Notes: generated by a model not told the origin, from the letters alone. A DNA stretch of 64,000 bases from Pseudoxanthomonas sangjuensis (GCF_010211755.1 NZ_PDWR01000001.1:1-64000), one strand, 5' to 3'; positions 38,545-49,347 are shown, counted from the first letter of the stretch. Translations and numbers: made by a program.

Positions 38545-39329
38545 CCGCGCAACAGCGGCCTCTCGCCGCTCTCGATGAAGTCGAGCAGGAAGCGCACGTC
38601 TTCGCTGTCCTTCGCCTGCTCGGCCAGTTGCTGCCTGGCTTCGGCCAGCGGCAGGCCGGCGACGTACAGGGTGCGGTAGGCGCGCTTGATCGCGGCGATG
38701 CGCCCGGCGTCGAAGCCGCGGCGCTTGAGGCCTTCGCCGTTGATGCCGCGCGGGCGGCCCTGCTCGTCGCCTGCGACCATCGTGAACGGCGGCACGTCGG
38801 CGCTGACCAGCACGCCCATGCCGAGGAAGGCGTGGGCGCCGACCCGGCAGAACTGGTGCACGCCGGCGAAGCCGCTCATGATCACCCAGTCGCCGACGGT
38901 GACGTGGCCGGCCAGCGTCGAGTTGTTCGAGAACACGCAACGGTTGCCGACGTGGCAGTCGTGGGCGACGTGGGTGTAGGCGAGGAACCAGTTGTCGTCG
39001 CCGACCGTGGTGATGCCGCCGCCGAAGCCGGTGCCGCGGTTGATGGTGACGAATTCGCGGATCAGGTTGCGGTCGCCGATGCGCAGTTCGACGCGTTCGC
39101 CGTCGAACTTCTTGTCCTGCGGGTCGCCGCCGATCGCGGCGTGGCCGACGATGCGGTTGTCGCGGCCGATCGTGGTCGGGCCGTGCACGCTGCAGTGCGG
39201 GCCGATGGCGGTGCCGTCGCCGATCACCACTTCCGGCCCGATCACGGTGAACGCGCCGATGCGGACGCCCGCGCCCAGCTTCGCGGACGGGTCGACGACG
39301 GCGGTCGGATGGATGTCGGCGGCGGCCAC
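38541..39329 (-). CDS. lpxA: UDP-N-acetylglucosamine acyltransferase
   Basis: LpxA performs the first step of lipid A synthesis. The 262-aa protein is a left-handed beta-helix of hexapeptide repeats ([19 protein letters not shown]). The catalytic His is in [12 protein letters not shown], with [14 protein letters not shown] and the C-terminal helical domain ([15 protein letters not shown]). The start is one base after the fabZ stop in the transcript. Confidence 0.97.
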   Translation of the reverse strand: MAAADIHPTAVVDPSAKLGAGVRIGAFTVIGPEVVIGDGTAIGPHCSVHGPTTIGRDNRIVGHAAIGGDPQDKKFDGERVELRIGDRNLIREFVTINRGTGFGGGITTVGDDNWFLAYTHVAHDCHVGNRCVFSNNSTLAGHVTVGDWVIMSGFAGVHQFCRVGAHAFLGMGVLVSADVPPFTMVAGDEQGRPRGINGEGLKRRGFDAGRIAAIKRAYRTLYVAGLPLAEARQQLAEQAKDSEDVRFLLDFIESGERPLLRG

Positions 39330-39330
39330 G

Positions 39331-39789
39331 TCAGCAGCTCGTGTCTTCGGCGCAGAGGATGTCGGCGCTGGCGACGGTTTCGCCGTTGACGCTGGCGACG
39401 CCGGAATACAGCGCCATGTTGCGGATCAGGCGCTTCAGGGTGACTTCCAGGTCGAGCCGGTCGCCCGGCACCACCATGCGGCTGAAGCGCGCGTTGTCGA
39501 TCTTGACCAGGTAGAACATGCGGCCCGCGGTCTGGCCATCGTGCGAGAGCTGGATCAGCATGCCGCCGGCCTGCGCCAGCGCCTCGACCACCAGCACGCC
39601 GGGCATGATCGGGTGCTCGGGGAAGTGGCCGGTGAAGAACGGCTCGTTCTGGGTCACGTTCTTGTAGGCAAGCACGCGCTTGTTCGGTTCCAGTTCGACC
39701 ACGCGGTCGACCAGCAGGAACGGATAGCGGTGCGGCAGCAGCTTGCGGATCGTCGCCGCGTCCACCGGCAATTGCAGGGCTTGGTTCAC
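39331..39789 (-). CDS. fabZ: 3-hydroxyacyl-[acyl-carrier-protein] dehydratase FabZ
   Basis: FabZ dehydrates 3-hydroxyacyl-ACP. The 152-aa product has [14 protein letters not shown], the catalytic [14 protein letters not shown] and [11 protein letters not shown]. It starts with GTG at 39789, supported by a strong AAGGAGG nearby upstream. The GTGA overlaps the lpxD stop codon, so fabZ is translationally coupled to lpxD. Confidence 0.96.
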   Translation of the reverse strand: MNQALQLPVDAATIRKLLPHRYPFLLVDRVVELEPNKRVLAYKNVTQNEPFFTGHFPEHPIMPGVLVVEALAQAGGMLIQLSHDGQTAGRMFYLVKIDNARFSRMVVPGDRLDLEVTLKRLIRNMALYSGVASVNGETVASADILCAEDTSC

Positions 39790-40811
39790 TTCTCCTCCTT
39801 CTTGCGCAGCTCGGCGAGCTGTCGCGCCATCGAATCCAGTTGCTTGAAGCGGGCCGCGTTCTTGCGCCAGTTGCGGCTGTCGTCGAGCGGCGTGCCGGAC
39901 GCGTACACGCCGGGCTCGCGGATCGAACTGGTCACCAGCGACATCGCGTCGATCGTCACCTTGTCGCAGACCTCGAGGTGGCCGAGCACGCCCGCGCCGC
40001 CGCCGATCAGGCAATAGCGGCCGATCTTCGCGCTGCCGGCCGCCGCCGAGCAACCGGCCATCGCGGTGTGCGCGCCGATGCGGACGTTGTGGCCGATCTG
40101 GATCAGGTTGTCGAGGCGCACGTCTTCCTCCAGCACGGTGTCTTCCAGCGCGCCGCGGTCGATGCAGGTGTTGGCGCCGATCTCGCAATCGTCGCCGACC
40201 ACGACGCCGCCCAGCTGCGGCACGTTGAGCCACTTGCCGGCTTCCATCGCCAGGCCGAAGCCGGCGGCGCCGAGCACCGCGCCCGGGAACACGCGCACGC
40301 GCTTGCCCAGGCGCACGCGGGTCACCAGGGTGACCCGCGCGATCAGCTCGCTGCCGGCGCCGACTTCGCAATCGTCGCCGATCACGCAGCCCGGGCCGAC
40401 CACGCAGCCGTCGCCGACGGTCGAATTCGCGCCGATGCTGACGAAGGGGCCGATGTGCGCGCCCGGCGAAACCGTCGCGGAGGGATCGATGGCGGCGCTC
40501 GGGTGGATGCCCGGGGCGCGCGCGGGCTGCTTCTCGAACAGCGCAGCGATCTTGGCGAACGCGGAATAGGGGTCGCGCGCGACCAGCGCGGCGCGCGGCG
40601 CGGCCCCGGCATCCTCCTCGCGCACCACCACCACCGAGGCGCCGCTGTCGGCCAGCTGGCCGCGGTAGCGCGAGTTGGCCAGGAAGGCGAGCTGGCCCTC
40701 GCCGGCGCCGGCGAGGGTGGCGACGCCGCGCACCCGCGTGCCGACGTCCCCGCGCATGCCCAGGCCGAAGCGTTCGGCGAGTTCGCGGACAGTGAAGGAC
40801 GGGGCGTTCAT
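39786..40811 (-). CDS. lpxD: UDP-3-O-(3-hydroxyacyl)glucosamine N-acyltransferase
   Basis: LpxD adds the second acyl chain in lipid A synthesis. The 341-aa protein has an N-terminal uridine-binding domain (ELAERFGLGMRGD...VRGVATL) and a hexapeptide beta-helix (IHPSAAIDPSATVSPGAHIG). The catalytic-type His occurs in LIQIGHNVRIG. A C-terminal coiled helix (FKQLDSMARQLAELRKKEE) follows. It is the first gene after the terminator that follows bamA, so it probably has its own promoter in 40812-40858. Confidence 0.96.
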   Translation of the reverse strand: MNAPSFTVRELAERFGLGMRGDVGTRVRGVATLAGAGEGQLAFLANSRYRGQLADSGASVVVVREEDAGAAPRAALVARDPYSAFAKIAALFEKQPARAPGIHPSAAIDPSATVSPGAHIGPFVSIGANSTVGDGCVVGPGCVIGDDCEVGAGSELIARVTLVTRVRLGKRVRVFPGAVLGAAGFGLAMEAGKWLNVPQLGGVVVGDDCEIGANTCIDRGALEDTVLEEDVRLDNLIQIGHNVRIGAHTAMAGCSAAAGSAKIGRYCLIGGGAGVLGHLEVCDKVTIDAMSLVTSSIREPGVYASGTPLDDSRNWRKNAARFKQLDSMARQLAELRKKEEK

Positions 40812-40858
40812 GGCGCGCTAGTTTACGTGCTGGTCCACCGGTCCGCTTGCGGCCGGCG

Positions 40859-40892
40859 AAAAAAAACGGGGCCCGGACGTGGCCGGGCCCCG
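40859..40892 (-). terminator. Intrinsic terminator of bamA
   Basis: On the minus strand CGGGGCCCGG and CCGGGCCCCG form a perfect 10-bp stem around a six-base loop, followed by eight U. It lies 24 bases after the bamA stop and separates bamA from lpxD. Confidence 0.92.
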
Positions 40893-40915
40893 CATTCGCG
40901 ACGGTATGGAGGCGC

Positions 40916-43411
40916 CTAGAACGCGCCGCCGAAGGTGAATTGCAGGCGTTCGATCTCGTCGTTGTCTTCCTTGCGGAGCGGCATGGCGTAGCTGATCGAG
41001 ATCGGGCCGACCGGGGCGCGCCACAGCAGGGCCACGCCGGCCGACGCGCGCAGCTGTCCGGCGTCGAAGTTGTCGATGCCGTCGTAGACGTTGCCGAAGT
41101 CGACGAACGCGGAGATGCGCGCGGCGTTGGAGTCGAACAGCTTCGGGAAGAACATTTCCAGCGCGCCGGTGGTCTTCAGCGAGCCGCCCAGCACCTGGCC
41201 GTAGGTGTAGCCGGCGATCGGCGTCGAGCGCGGGCCCAGGGTGTTGTCGCGGAAGCCGCGCACCGAGCGGGTGCCGCCGGCGTAGAAGTTCTCGAAGAAC
41301 GGCAGGCCGGACGCGGTCACCGTCTTCACGTAGTCGCCCGACGTGGTCTCGCACGGGTCGCTCGGGGCCGGGCCCGGCACCCACACGTCCGGGGTGTCTT
41401 CGTCGCCGTCGGTATCCTGCCAGGAGCCGGGGGTGAAGCAGATGTTGCGGCTGACGTCGTTGCCGTAGCTGTCGCCGTAACCGATCTCGGCGCGGGTGTT
41501 CAGCACCAGCGACGGGCTCAGCGGCCAGTACTTGGAGAACTCGTAGTTGAGCTTGTAGTACTGGGCGGTGGAGCCGGGCAGGGTGAGCTCGGCCGAGATC
41601 CGCTGGTAGGTGCCGCGGGTCGGCATGAAGTAGTCGTTGCGGGTGTCGCGCGCCCAGCCGGCCTCCATGCGCCAGGCATGGAAGGTGCGCTGGCCGACGG
41701 CATCGACGTAGTCGATGATTTTCTGCGGGGTGTAGCCGGCGTAGGTGTAGATCTGGTTGAAGTCGATGCCGAACAGCAGCGAGACCGAGTCGCTCTCGCT
41801 GATCGGCAGGCCGAGGATGCCTTGCGCCGCGGCGCTGGTGGTCGAGTACTGCGCGGTGTTGTAGTTCGAGTAGTCGAACTCGCGCCACCACAGGTTGTAG
41901 CCCAGCGACATGCCCTCGTCGGTGAAGAACGGGTTCACGTACGAGAACGAATAGCGCTGCAGGTAGTCGCTGCGCTGCGCCTCGACCGAGACGCGGTTGC
42001 CGGTGCCGAGGAAGTTGTTCTGCGACAGCTGGATCGACGTGGTCATGCCGGACAGCTGCGAATAGCCCAGGCCGAACACGAAGCTGCCGGACGTGGTTTC
42101 CTTGACGTTGTACACGACGTCGACCAGGTCGGTGGTGCCCGGCACCGGCTGGGTCTCGACGTCGACTTCCTCGAAGTAGCCCAGCCGCTGCAGGCGAATC
42201 TTGGAGCGGTCGATCGCCGCCTGCGAATACCAGCTGTCCTCGAACTGGCGCATCTCGCGGCGCAGCACCTCGTCGGAGGTGCGGCTGTTGCCCTTGAACA
42301 CGATCCGGCGCACGTTGACGCGCGGGCCGGGGACGATCTGGAAGTTGATGCCGACGGTGCGCTTCTCGCGATCGATGTCCGGGATCGGGTTGACCCGGGC
42401 GAAGGCGTAGCCGATGTTGGCCAGGGTGTTGGTGATGCCGTCGGAGGTGTACTCGAGCATGCGCCGCGAGAAGATCTGGCCTTTCCTGACCAGCAGCATG
42501 CGCCGGATGTTCTCCTCCGGCAGCACGGTATCGCCGCTGACCTGCACGTCGGAGACCCGGTACTGCTCGCCCTCGCTGATGCCGGCGGTGATGAACATGT
42601 CGCGCTTGTCCGGGCTGATCGACACCTGGGTGGAATCGAGGTTGAAATCGACGTAGCCGCGGTCGAGGTACCAGGCGTTGAGCTTTTCGAAGTCGCCGGA
42701 CAGCTTTTCCTTCGAATACTGCGAGTCGCGCCGGTACCACGACAGCCAGTTGTGCTCCTTCGATTCCCAGCCGGCGAGGATGTCCTCGTTGTTGAACTTC
42801 TCGGTGCCGACCAGGTTGACGTGGCGGATCTTCGCCGCCTTGCCTTCCTTGACGTTGATGGTCACGTCGACGCGGTTGCGGTCCAGCGGCGAAACCGTCG
42901 GGGTGATCTCGACGTTGTACTTGCCGCGGTTGTTGTACTGGCGCACCAGTTCCTGGGTCACGCGGTCCAGGGCGAGGCGGTCGAAGGTTTCGCCCTCGGC
43001 CAGGCCGATGTCCTTGAGGCCCTTCATCAGGTCCTCGGTCTTGATGTCCTTGTTGCCGGTGAGGGTCAGCTTGTTGACCGCCGGGCGCTCGGCCACGGTC
43101 ACGACCAGGATGTCGCCCTGGCGGTCCAGGCGGATGTCTTCGAAGAAGCCGGTCTTGTACAGGGCGCGGATCGCTTCGCCGACGCGCGCGCTGGTGACGG
43201 TGTCGCCGCGCTCGATCGGCAGGTAGGTCAGCACGGTGCCGGCGGAAATGCGCTGCAGGCCGTCGATGCGGATGTCGGCAACCGTGAATGCCGCGTCGCT
43301 GCTCGCCGGAAGCGCGACGGGCGCGGTGTCCGTCGTCTGGGCCCAGGCCGGTGCCGTGATGGCCGAAGCCAGGGCAAGGGCGAGCAGGCGGCGGGTGGGA
43401 AGTCGCGTCAT
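40916..43411 (-). CDS. bamA: Outer membrane assembly factor BamA
   Basis: BamA inserts beta-barrel proteins into the outer membrane. From ATG 43411 the 831-aa product has a signal peptide (MTRLPTRRLLALALASAITAPAWA). Five POTRA domains follow (first FTVADIRIDGLQRISAGTV), then a 16-strand barrel with SVRGFRDNTLGPRS (the VRGF/Y L6 motif) and C-terminal Phe in LQFTFGGAF. An in-frame extension to 43495 is open but precedes the signal peptide, so I reject it. It follows rseP by 88 bases and ends at a strong terminator. No skp gene lies between it and lpxD. Confidence 0.95.
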   Translation of the reverse strand: MTRLPTRRLLALALASAITAPAWAQTTDTAPVALPASSDAAFTVADIRIDGLQRISAGTVLTYLPIERGDTVTSARVGEAIRALYKTGFFEDIRLDRQGDILVVTVAERPAVNKLTLTGNKDIKTEDLMKGLKDIGLAEGETFDRLALDRVTQELVRQYNNRGKYNVEITPTVSPLDRNRVDVTINVKEGKAAKIRHVNLVGTEKFNNEDILAGWESKEHNWLSWYRRDSQYSKEKLSGDFEKLNAWYLDRGYVDFNLDSTQVSISPDKRDMFITAGISEGEQYRVSDVQVSGDTVLPEENIRRMLLVRKGQIFSRRMLEYTSDGITNTLANIGYAFARVNPIPDIDREKRTVGINFQIVPGPRVNVRRIVFKGNSRTSDEVLRREMRQFEDSWYSQAAIDRSKIRLQRLGYFEEVDVETQPVPGTTDLVDVVYNVKETTSGSFVFGLGYSQLSGMTTSIQLSQNNFLGTGNRVSVEAQRSDYLQRYSFSYVNPFFTDEGMSLGYNLWWREFDYSNYNTAQYSTTSAAAQGILGLPISESDSVSLLFGIDFNQIYTYAGYTPQKIIDYVDAVGQRTFHAWRMEAGWARDTRNDYFMPTRGTYQRISAELTLPGSTAQYYKLNYEFSKYWPLSPSLVLNTRAEIGYGDSYGNDVSRNICFTPGSWQDTDGDEDTPDVWVPGPAPSDPCETTSGDYVKTVTASGLPFFENFYAGGTRSVRGFRDNTLGPRSTPIAGYTYGQVLGGSLKTTGALEMFFPKLFDSNAARISAFVDFGNVYDGIDNFDAGQLRASAGVALLWRAPVGPISISYAMPLRKEDNDEIERLQFTFGGAF

Positions 43412-43499
43412 CTTCGAATCCGGTGGGGAAAGGGTGTCGTTGGGCAGGCCGTGAGCCGGCTTGGAGGCCAGGAAAGGCGGAAAGTTCAAGGTCATCGGC

Positions 43500-44870
43500 T
43501 CACCAGGCGGAACGGAATATGTCGTTGTAGAACGCCAGCCCCATCAGGCCGGCGAGCATGGCCAGGCCCACGTACTGCCCGGCGACCATGCTGCGTTCGC
43601 TCAACGGACTGCCTTTGACCAATTCGATAAGGTAATACAGCAGGTGTCCGCCGTCCAAAACCGGGATCGGCAACAGGTTGACGATGGCCAGGCTCAACGA
43701 GACGGCGGCAAGGAACCAGAAGAACCAGCCCGCGCCGCGCTTGGCCGTGGCGTTCGCGGCGCGGGCGATGCTGATCGGGCCGGACAGGTTCTTCGCCGAG
43801 GCCTGGCCGGTCAGCATGCGCCGGATCATGCCCAGCGAATCGGCGGTCATCCGGCCGGCTTCGCGGAACGCGGCGGGTACCGCGGCCAACGGCCCGAGCC
43901 GCTGCACGGCATCGTAGGCCGGCTGTTCCATCTTCGGCGCGACGCCGATGCCGGTGTAGCGCCTGCCATCCGGCGCGGTCAGCTGCGCGGGCCGGATCGG
44001 GAAGGCGAGGCGCTCGCCCTGGCGGTCCACTTCGATCATGCCATCGCCGCCGCGCTTGGCCAGTGCGGCGATGGCGTCGGTGAAGTCGGTCCAGTTGTGC
44101 ACGGGGCGGCCATCGAGGGCGGTGACCACGTCGCCGGCTTCGAGCACGCCCTGCGCGGGGCCGGGATTGACCTGGCCGATGGTCGCCGCGGGGATTTCGA
44201 AATTCCACGCGAGCCCGGCCAGCGCGGCCACGTTCGCCTGGTCGAAATCCCGCGGCAGCCGCGACAGCGGCAGGACCCGCGTGCGCTTGTTGCCCAGCGC
44301 GTCCTCGACCCGCACCCGCATGTCCTCGCGGTCGATCGCCGCGGTGGTCAGCGCCAGCGCTGCGTCGCCCCAGGTGGCGACTTCGCGCTCGCCGACCCCG
44401 ACGATGCGGTCGCCGCGCGCGAAGCCGGCCTGCGCGGCGATGCCCTGGACGTGGCCGAGCGTGGCCGACCAGTCCTGCTTGCCGACCACCAGCATCGCCC
44501 ACAGGAAGGCCACGCAGAGGACCAGGTTGGCAACGGGGCCGGCGGCGACGATCGCCATCCGCTGCAGCACCGGTTTGCGGTTGAAGCTCTGCTCCAGCTG
44601 GTCGGCCGGAACCGGTTCGTCGCCCGCGCTCCCGTCGAGCGTGCCTTCGTCAAGCATTTTCACGTAGCCGCCCAGCGGGATCGCGGCGACCGCGAATTCG
44701 GTGCCGTGGCGATCCGTCCGCGACCACAGCGGCTTGCCGAAACCCACCGAGAAGCGCAGCACCCTTACCCCGAACAGGCGCGCCACCGCGAAGTGGCCGA
44801 ATTCGTGGAAGGTCACCAGCACGCCGAGCGCCACGATCATCCACCAGATTGAGCCTGCGATCTCGCTCAT
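43500..44870 (-). CDS. rseP: Site-2 intramembrane metalloprotease RseP
   Basis: RseP cleaves membrane-bound anti-sigma factors. The 456-aa product has the HExxH zinc motif (HEFGH at 22-26) in its first membrane segment. Two PDZ domains follow (around [20 protein letters not shown] and [15 protein letters not shown]), and the third zinc ligand is in [16 protein letters not shown]. Its ATG overlaps the dxr stop codon (ATGA). It could process the anti-sigma factor at 17033-17947, but this is inference. Confidence 0.96.
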   Translation of the reverse strand: MSEIAGSIWWMIVALGVLVTFHEFGHFAVARLFGVRVLRFSVGFGKPLWSRTDRHGTEFAVAAIPLGGYVKMLDEGTLDGSAGDEPVPADQLEQSFNRKPVLQRMAIVAAGPVANLVLCVAFLWAMLVVGKQDWSATLGHVQGIAAQAGFARGDRIVGVGEREVATWGDAALALTTAAIDREDMRVRVEDALGNKRTRVLPLSRLPRDFDQANVAALAGLAWNFEIPAATIGQVNPGPAQGVLEAGDVVTALDGRPVHNWTDFTDAIAALAKRGGDGMIEVDRQGERLAFPIRPAQLTAPDGRRYTGIGVAPKMEQPAYDAVQRLGPLAAVPAAFREAGRMTADSLGMIRRMLTGQASAKNLSGPISIARAANATAKRGAGWFFWFLAAVSLSLAIVNLLPIPVLDGGHLLYYLIELVKGSPLSERSMVAGQYVGLAMLAGLMGLAFYNDIFRSAW

Positions 44871-46072
44871 GCGTGTAGTGCCGGACTTGCGATGCGTTGG
44901 TGGGCGAAGCTGCGGGCCTGCGCATCGGCCGCCAGCAGCGCGTCCAGCGAGATCGCAGGCGTTGCGGGCAGCGCGGCGAGGGCGTCCTCGACCAGCGCGG
45001 GAATGGCTAGGAAACCGATCCGGCCCTGAAGAAAGGCTGAAACGGCCTCTTCATTGGCGGCGTTGAGCACGGCCGGCGCGGTGCCGCCGGCGTCCATCGC
45101 CTGCCGGGCGAGGCGCAGGCAGGGGAAGGCTTCGAGGTCGGGCGGTTCGAATTCCAGTTTCCCCTGCGCGAGCAGGTCGAGCCCGGCCACGCCCGATTCG
45201 ATGCGCTCCGGCCAGCCCAGGCCCACCGCCAGCGCGGTGCGCATGTCCGGCAGGCCCAGTTGCGCCAGCGTGGAACCGTCGATGAATTCGACCAGCGCGT
45301 GCACCAGGCTCTGCGGGTGCACCAGCACGTCGATCTGCCTGCCGGGCAGGCCGAACAGGTGGTGGGCCTCGATCACCTCGAGGCCCTTGTTCATCAGCGT
45401 CGCCGAGTCGACCGAGATCTTCGGCCCCATCGACCATTTCGGGTGCGCCACCGCCTGCGCCGGGGTGATGTCGGCCAGCGCGTCGCGCTTGCGCCCGCGG
45501 AACGGGCCGCCGGAGGCGGTCAGCACGATCCGCCGCACGTCGCCCTGAGTCTGGCGTGAACGCAGGCACTGGAAGACCGCGTTGTGCTCGCTGTCGACCG
45601 GCACGATTTCGGCGTTCGCCGCGTGCGCCGCGGCGACCAGCAGCTCGCCGGCCAGTACCAGCGATTCCTTGTTGGCCAGCAGCAGGCGCTTGCCGGCGCG
45701 CGCGGCGGCCAGCGTGGAGGACAGGCCTGCCGCGCCAACGATCGCGGCGACCACGCTCTCGCAGGCGTCGCCGGAAACCAGTTCGTCCAGCGCCCGGCCG
45801 CCGGCGTGCGCCTGCGTGTCGAGGCCGGCCGCGCGCAGGCCGTCGCGCAACGCGACGAACCGGTTTTCGTCGGAAATCACCGCATGCGCGGGACGGTGCG
45901 CGGCGCACAGCGCGAGCAGCGCGTCGACGTTGCTGCCGGCGGCCAGCACGCTGGCGCGCAGGCGCCCCGGGTGGCGCGCGATCACGTCCAGCGCCGATGC
46001 GCCGATCGAACCGGGGGCGCCGAGTACCGCGACTTCGCGCAGGCCGCTGGCATTGGCCGATACCGCCGTCAT
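44867..46072 (-). CDS. dxr: 1-deoxy-D-xylulose 5-phosphate reductoisomerase
   Basis: Dxr catalyses the first committed MEP-pathway step. The 401-aa product has an NADPH-binding GAPGSIG (18-24; relatives usually have GSTGSIG or GATGSIG) and [13 protein letters not shown]. The metal/substrate residues lie in [34 protein letters not shown], and the C-terminal LNAANEEAV. It sits between cdsA and rseP; in E. coli dxr precedes uppS. Its ATG is one base from the cdsA stop. Confidence 0.96.
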   Translation of the reverse strand: MTAVSANASGLREVAVLGAPGSIGASALDVIARHPGRLRASVLAAGSNVDALLALCAAHRPAHAVISDENRFVALRDGLRAAGLDTQAHAGGRALDELVSGDACESVVAAIVGAAGLSSTLAAARAGKRLLLANKESLVLAGELLVAAAHAANAEIVPVDSEHNAVFQCLRSRQTQGDVRRIVLTASGGPFRGRKRDALADITPAQAVAHPKWSMGPKISVDSATLMNKGLEVIEAHHLFGLPGRQIDVLVHPQSLVHALVEFIDGSTLAQLGLPDMRTALAVGLGWPERIESGVAGLDLLAQGKLEFEPPDLEAFPCLRLARQAMDAGGTAPAVLNAANEEAVSAFLQGRIGFLAIPALVEDALAALPATPAISLDALLAADAQARSFAHQRIASPALHA

Positions 46073-46073
46073 C

Positions 46074-46952
46074 TCACAATCCGAGCAGGTCCTTGCCGAT
46101 GGCGAACACCGGCAAAGCGGCCAGCACGCCGTCGATGCGGTCGAGGACGCCGCCATGGCCGGGGATCAGGTGGCCGGAGTCCTTGGCGCCGACGTGGCGC
46201 TTGAGCAGGCTTTCGAACAGGTCGCCGGCCACCGAGAACAGCACGGTGACCGCGGCCAGCAGCAGCATCGCCGGGACCTGCGCCGGCGCCAGGCCGGCGA
46301 GGATGGCCAGCAGCACGCCGACCGCGACGCCGGCGACCAGGCCGCCGAGCAGGCCCTCGAGGGTCTTGTTCGGACTGATCCGCGGCGCCAGCTTGCGGCC
46401 GCCGAACCACTTGCCGCCCCAGTTGATGCCGGCGAAGTACGCGCCGCTGTCGGCGGCCCAGACGATGGCCAGCGCGGTCAGCAGCCAGACGTGGCCCTGC
46501 CTGACGATGGGCCAGTGGGTCGGTTCGGTGTCCTGCGCATGGATCAGCGCCAGCGCGCACCACGCCGGCACGACGGCCAGCACGCCGGCGCCCAGCTTGA
46601 ACGCGCGCGCCCAGGTTTCGTGGTCGGAGGCGAAGTCGAAACGGCGCAGCCACAGCAGCGCGGCCAGCCACCAGGCCACGCCGAGCAGCGCCACCAGCTG
46701 GAACAGCACGAAGCTGTAGCCGGCCGCTGCGCGCGAGGCCCAGACGATGGCGACCATCAATGCGACGTTGGCTGCCAGCAGCACCGTGCGGTGCAGGGTG
46801 TCGTCGACTTCGGCCAGCTTGAACCACTCCCACAGGCCGACCAGGAACACGAGCGCGGCCAGCGCCACCAGCCACGGCGTGGGCAGGAACAGGATCGCGG
46901 CGATGGCGATCGGCGCCATCGCCAGCGCGGCGAGCACGCGGGTACGGGTCAT
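46074..46952 (-). CDS. cdsA: Phosphatidate cytidylyltransferase
   Basis: CdsA makes CDP-diacylglycerol for phospholipid synthesis at the inner membrane. The 292-aa protein has about eight membrane helices, the substrate-binding [21 protein letters not shown], and the signature [18 protein letters not shown] near the C-terminus. Its ATG overlaps the uppS stop (ATGA). Confidence 0.95.
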   Translation of the reverse strand: MTRTRVLAALAMAPIAIAAILFLPTPWLVALAALVFLVGLWEWFKLAEVDDTLHRTVLLAANVALMVAIVWASRAAAGYSFVLFQLVALLGVAWWLAALLWLRRFDFASDHETWARAFKLGAGVLAVVPAWCALALIHAQDTEPTHWPIVRQGHVWLLTALAIVWAADSGAYFAGINWGGKWFGGRKLAPRISPNKTLEGLLGGLVAGVAVGVLLAILAGLAPAQVPAMLLLAAVTVLFSVAGDLFESLLKRHVGAKDSGHLIPGHGGVLDRIDGVLAALPVFAIGKDLLGL

Positions 46953-47716
46953 GCGGCGGTGCTCTCCGTGGATTGTTGCGGGCCTTTTGCGATTTGCGCG
47001 CCGGTCAGGCCGAAGCGGCGTTCGCGCCCGGCGAAGTCGTCGAGGGCTTCCTGCAGCAGCGCGGCATCCAGGTCCGGCCACAGCGTTTCGGTGAACCACA
47101 GTTCGGTGTAGGCCAACTGCCACAACAGGAAGTTGCTGATGCGGTGGTCGCCGCCGGTGCGGATGAACAGGTCCGGCGCGGGCAGGTCGGCCAGCGCCAT
47201 CTTCGCCGCCACCGCTGCTTCGTCGATGTCGTCGGCGCGCAGCCTGCCGGCGGCGACATCGGCAGCCAGCGCGCGCGCGGCGCGGGCGATGTCCTGGCGG
47301 CCGCCGGAGCTGGCGGCGATGCTCAGGTGCAGGCGCGTATTGCCCGCGGTCAGCGCCTCGGCGTTGTCCATGCGTTCGCGGATCGGCGCGGCGAAGCGCT
47401 CGCGGTTGCCGATGAAGCGCACCCGCACGCCGCGGCGGTGCAATTCGTCGACCTCGCGTTCCAGCGCGTTGAGGAACAGCTTCATCAGCGCGCCGACTTC
47501 TTCTTCCGGGCGGCCCCAGTTCTCGCTGGAGAACGCGAACAGGGTCAACGCCCCGATGCCCTTGTCGAGGCAGAAGTCGATGCACACGTTGACCGCGCGC
47601 GCGCCGGCGCGGTGGCCGATGGCGCGCGGGCGCTTGCGGCGCTCGGCCCAGCGGCCGTTGCCGTCCATGATGACGGCGAGGTGGCGCGGGATGCTTGCGG
47701 GAGGGGCGGCTGCCAT
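46949..47716 (-). CDS. uppS: Undecaprenyl diphosphate synthase
   Basis: UppS makes the C55 lipid carrier for cell-wall synthesis. The 255-aa product has VIMDGNGRWA with catalytic Asp18, GHRAGA, FAFSSENWGRP and the C-terminal IRTGGDHRISNFLLWQ. The start is 16 bases after frr. Co-transcription with cdsA-dxr-rseP is indicated by overlaps. Confidence 0.97.
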   Translation of the reverse strand: MAAAPPASIPRHLAVIMDGNGRWAERRKRPRAIGHRAGARAVNVCIDFCLDKGIGALTLFAFSSENWGRPEEEVGALMKLFLNALEREVDELHRRGVRVRFIGNRERFAAPIRERMDNAEALTAGNTRLHLSIAASSGGRQDIARAARALAADVAAGRLRADDIDEAAVAAKMALADLPAPDLFIRTGGDHRISNFLLWQLAYTELWFTETLWPDLDAALLQEALDDFAGRERRFGLTGAQIAKGPQQSTESTAA

Positions 47717-47732
47717 TGGGTGCCCGGCCGCG

Positions 47733-48290
47733 TCAGACCGCCATCAATTCCTGTTCCTTGGCCTTCACCACGTCGTCGACGTCCTTGATCGACTTGTCGG
47801 TGAGCTTCTGGATTTCTTCCTCGGCGCGGCGCACGTCGTCCTCGGTGATCGTCTTGTCCTTCAGCAGGTCCTTGATCTGCTGGTTGGCGTCGCGGCGGAT
47901 GTTGCGGATGGCGACCTTGGTGTCCTCGCCTTCGCCGTGCACGACCTTGCTCAGTTCCTTGCGGCGCTCTTCGGTCAGCGCCGGCAGGTTGAGGCGGATG
48001 GTGGTGCCGGCGGTGTTCGGGGTCAGGCCGAGGTCGGAGGCGAGGATCGCCTTCTCGACCGGGCCGACCATGTTCTTTTCCCACGGGGTGATGGTCAGCG
48101 AACGGGCATCGGCGACGACCACGCTGGCGACCTGGCTCAGCGGCATGTCCGAGCCGTAGTAGCTGACCTTCAGGTGTTCGACCAGCGCGGTCGAAGCGCG
48201 GCCGGTGCGGACCTTGATCAGCGTGTGGCGCAGGGCCTCGATGCTCTTGGCCATGCGCGTCTGCGCGTCTTTCTTGATTTCGTTGATCAT
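47733..48290 (-). CDS. frr: Ribosome recycling factor
   Basis: RRF splits post-termination ribosomes with EF-G. The 185-aa product has the typical length and the conserved [34 protein letters not shown] and [14 protein letters not shown], plus [17 protein letters not shown]. It follows the cation-efflux gene, 78 bases downstream of it in the transcript sense, instead of following pyrH directly as in E. coli. Confidence 0.97.
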   Translation of the reverse strand: MINEIKKDAQTRMAKSIEALRHTLIKVRTGRASTALVEHLKVSYYGSDMPLSQVASVVVADARSLTITPWEKNMVGPVEKAILASDLGLTPNTAGTTIRLNLPALTEERRKELSKVVHGEGEDTKVAIRNIRRDANQQIKDLLKDKTITEDDVRRAEEEIQKLTDKSIKDVDDVVKAKEQELMAV

Positions 48291-48367
48291 GGACGGTTAC
48301 GTGCCCTGTGGCTTAATCGCCGGATTATAGGCGATGCCCGCCAATTCAGGGCCCGGTCGTGCCCTGT

Positions 48368-49285
48368 TCAATGCTCATGGTGCGGCGCGGCATGATGCTG
48401 GTCGTGGCCGCAACCGCCGCCGCGCTCGATCTGCAGGGTGGCATGGCCGATGCCGAAGGCGTGGTCCAGCGCGTGCGCGGTATCGTCGATGAAGCGGTCG
48501 TGGCCGCCGTCGTCCGGACGCACGAGGTGCGCGGTCAACGCGATCTGCCCTGCGCCCAACGGCCAGATGTGCAGGTGGTGCACGGCGGCCACGCCGGGCT
48601 GGCGGGCGAGGAAGGCGGCGACTTCGGACTGGTCGATGCCGGACGGCACCGCATCCATCGTCGCATCGAAGCTGTCGCGCAGCAGGCCCCAGGTGCCGAC
48701 GGCGATGACCAGTCCGACCAGCAGGCCGGTCAACGGGTCCAGCCACCACCAGCCGAAGGCGAGCATGCCGATGCCGGCGAGCACCGCGGCCAGCGAGACG
48801 GCGGCGTCGGCGAGCAGGTGCAGGAAGGCGCCGCGCCTGTTGAGGTCGTGCGCGTGGCCGCCGTGCAGCATCCATGCGGCGAGCAGGTTGACGGCGATGC
48901 CGATCGTGGCAACGACGATCACCGGCATCGCGGGAATGCTGGGCGGATCGCCGAAGCGGCGGATCGCTTCCCATAGCAATGCGCCGGAGAAGCCGATCAG
49001 CAGCAGGGCGTTGGCCAGCGGCGAGAGCAGGGTGGCGCGGCGCCAGCCGTAGGTGTGGCGTTCGGTCGGCGCGCGCTTCGCCAGCGCCGCGGCACCCCAG
49101 GCCAGGCCGAGGCCGAGCACGTCGCCGAGGTTGTGCAGGGCGTCGGAGAGCAGGGCCAGCGAGTTGGTGAAGAAGCCGTAGCCGGCTTCGAGCGCGGTGT
49201 AGGCGAGGTTGAGCAGCACCGCTGCGGCGAAGGCGCGCGTCGAGCCGTGGTCGTGGTGGTGGTCGCCGTGGTGCGAATGGGCCAT
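48368..49285 (-). CDS. Cation diffusion facilitator (ZitB/CzcD-type)
   Basis: The 305-aa protein has a His-rich N-terminus (MAHSHHGDHHHDHG), six membrane helices with metal-site residues in LLSDALHNLGDV and LHLLADAAVSLAAV, and a cytoplasmic C-terminal domain with a His-rich tail. It exports zinc, cobalt or cadmium in the family. It interrupts the usual pyrH-frr adjacency. The 186 bases upstream contain a palindrome but no obvious metal-regulator site. Confidence 0.92.
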   Translation of the reverse strand: MAHSHHGDHHHDHGSTRAFAAAVLLNLAYTALEAGYGFFTNSLALLSDALHNLGDVLGLGLAWGAAALAKRAPTERHTYGWRRATLLSPLANALLLIGFSGALLWEAIRRFGDPPSIPAMPVIVVATIGIAVNLLAAWMLHGGHAHDLNRRGAFLHLLADAAVSLAAVLAGIGMLAFGWWWLDPLTGLLVGLVIAVGTWGLLRDSFDATMDAVPSGIDQSEVAAFLARQPGVAAVHHLHIWPLGAGQIALTAHLVRPDDGGHDRFIDDTAHALDHAFGIGHATLQIERGGGCGHDQHHAAPHHEH

Positions 49286-49347
49286 GCGGCTAGGGTGTCG
49301 ACGGAGATCGGCGGACACTATCACAGCGGGAAAAGCCCCTTGCAGGA

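Noticed and set aside
40916-43495. bamA starting at 43495
   Set aside because: It would place 28 hydrophilic residues before the signal peptide; ATG 43411 gives a proper one.
40847-43618. Long plus-strand frame opposite bamA
   Set aside because: It is antisense to a clear BamA with no recognisable motif; composition is typical of a shadow frame.
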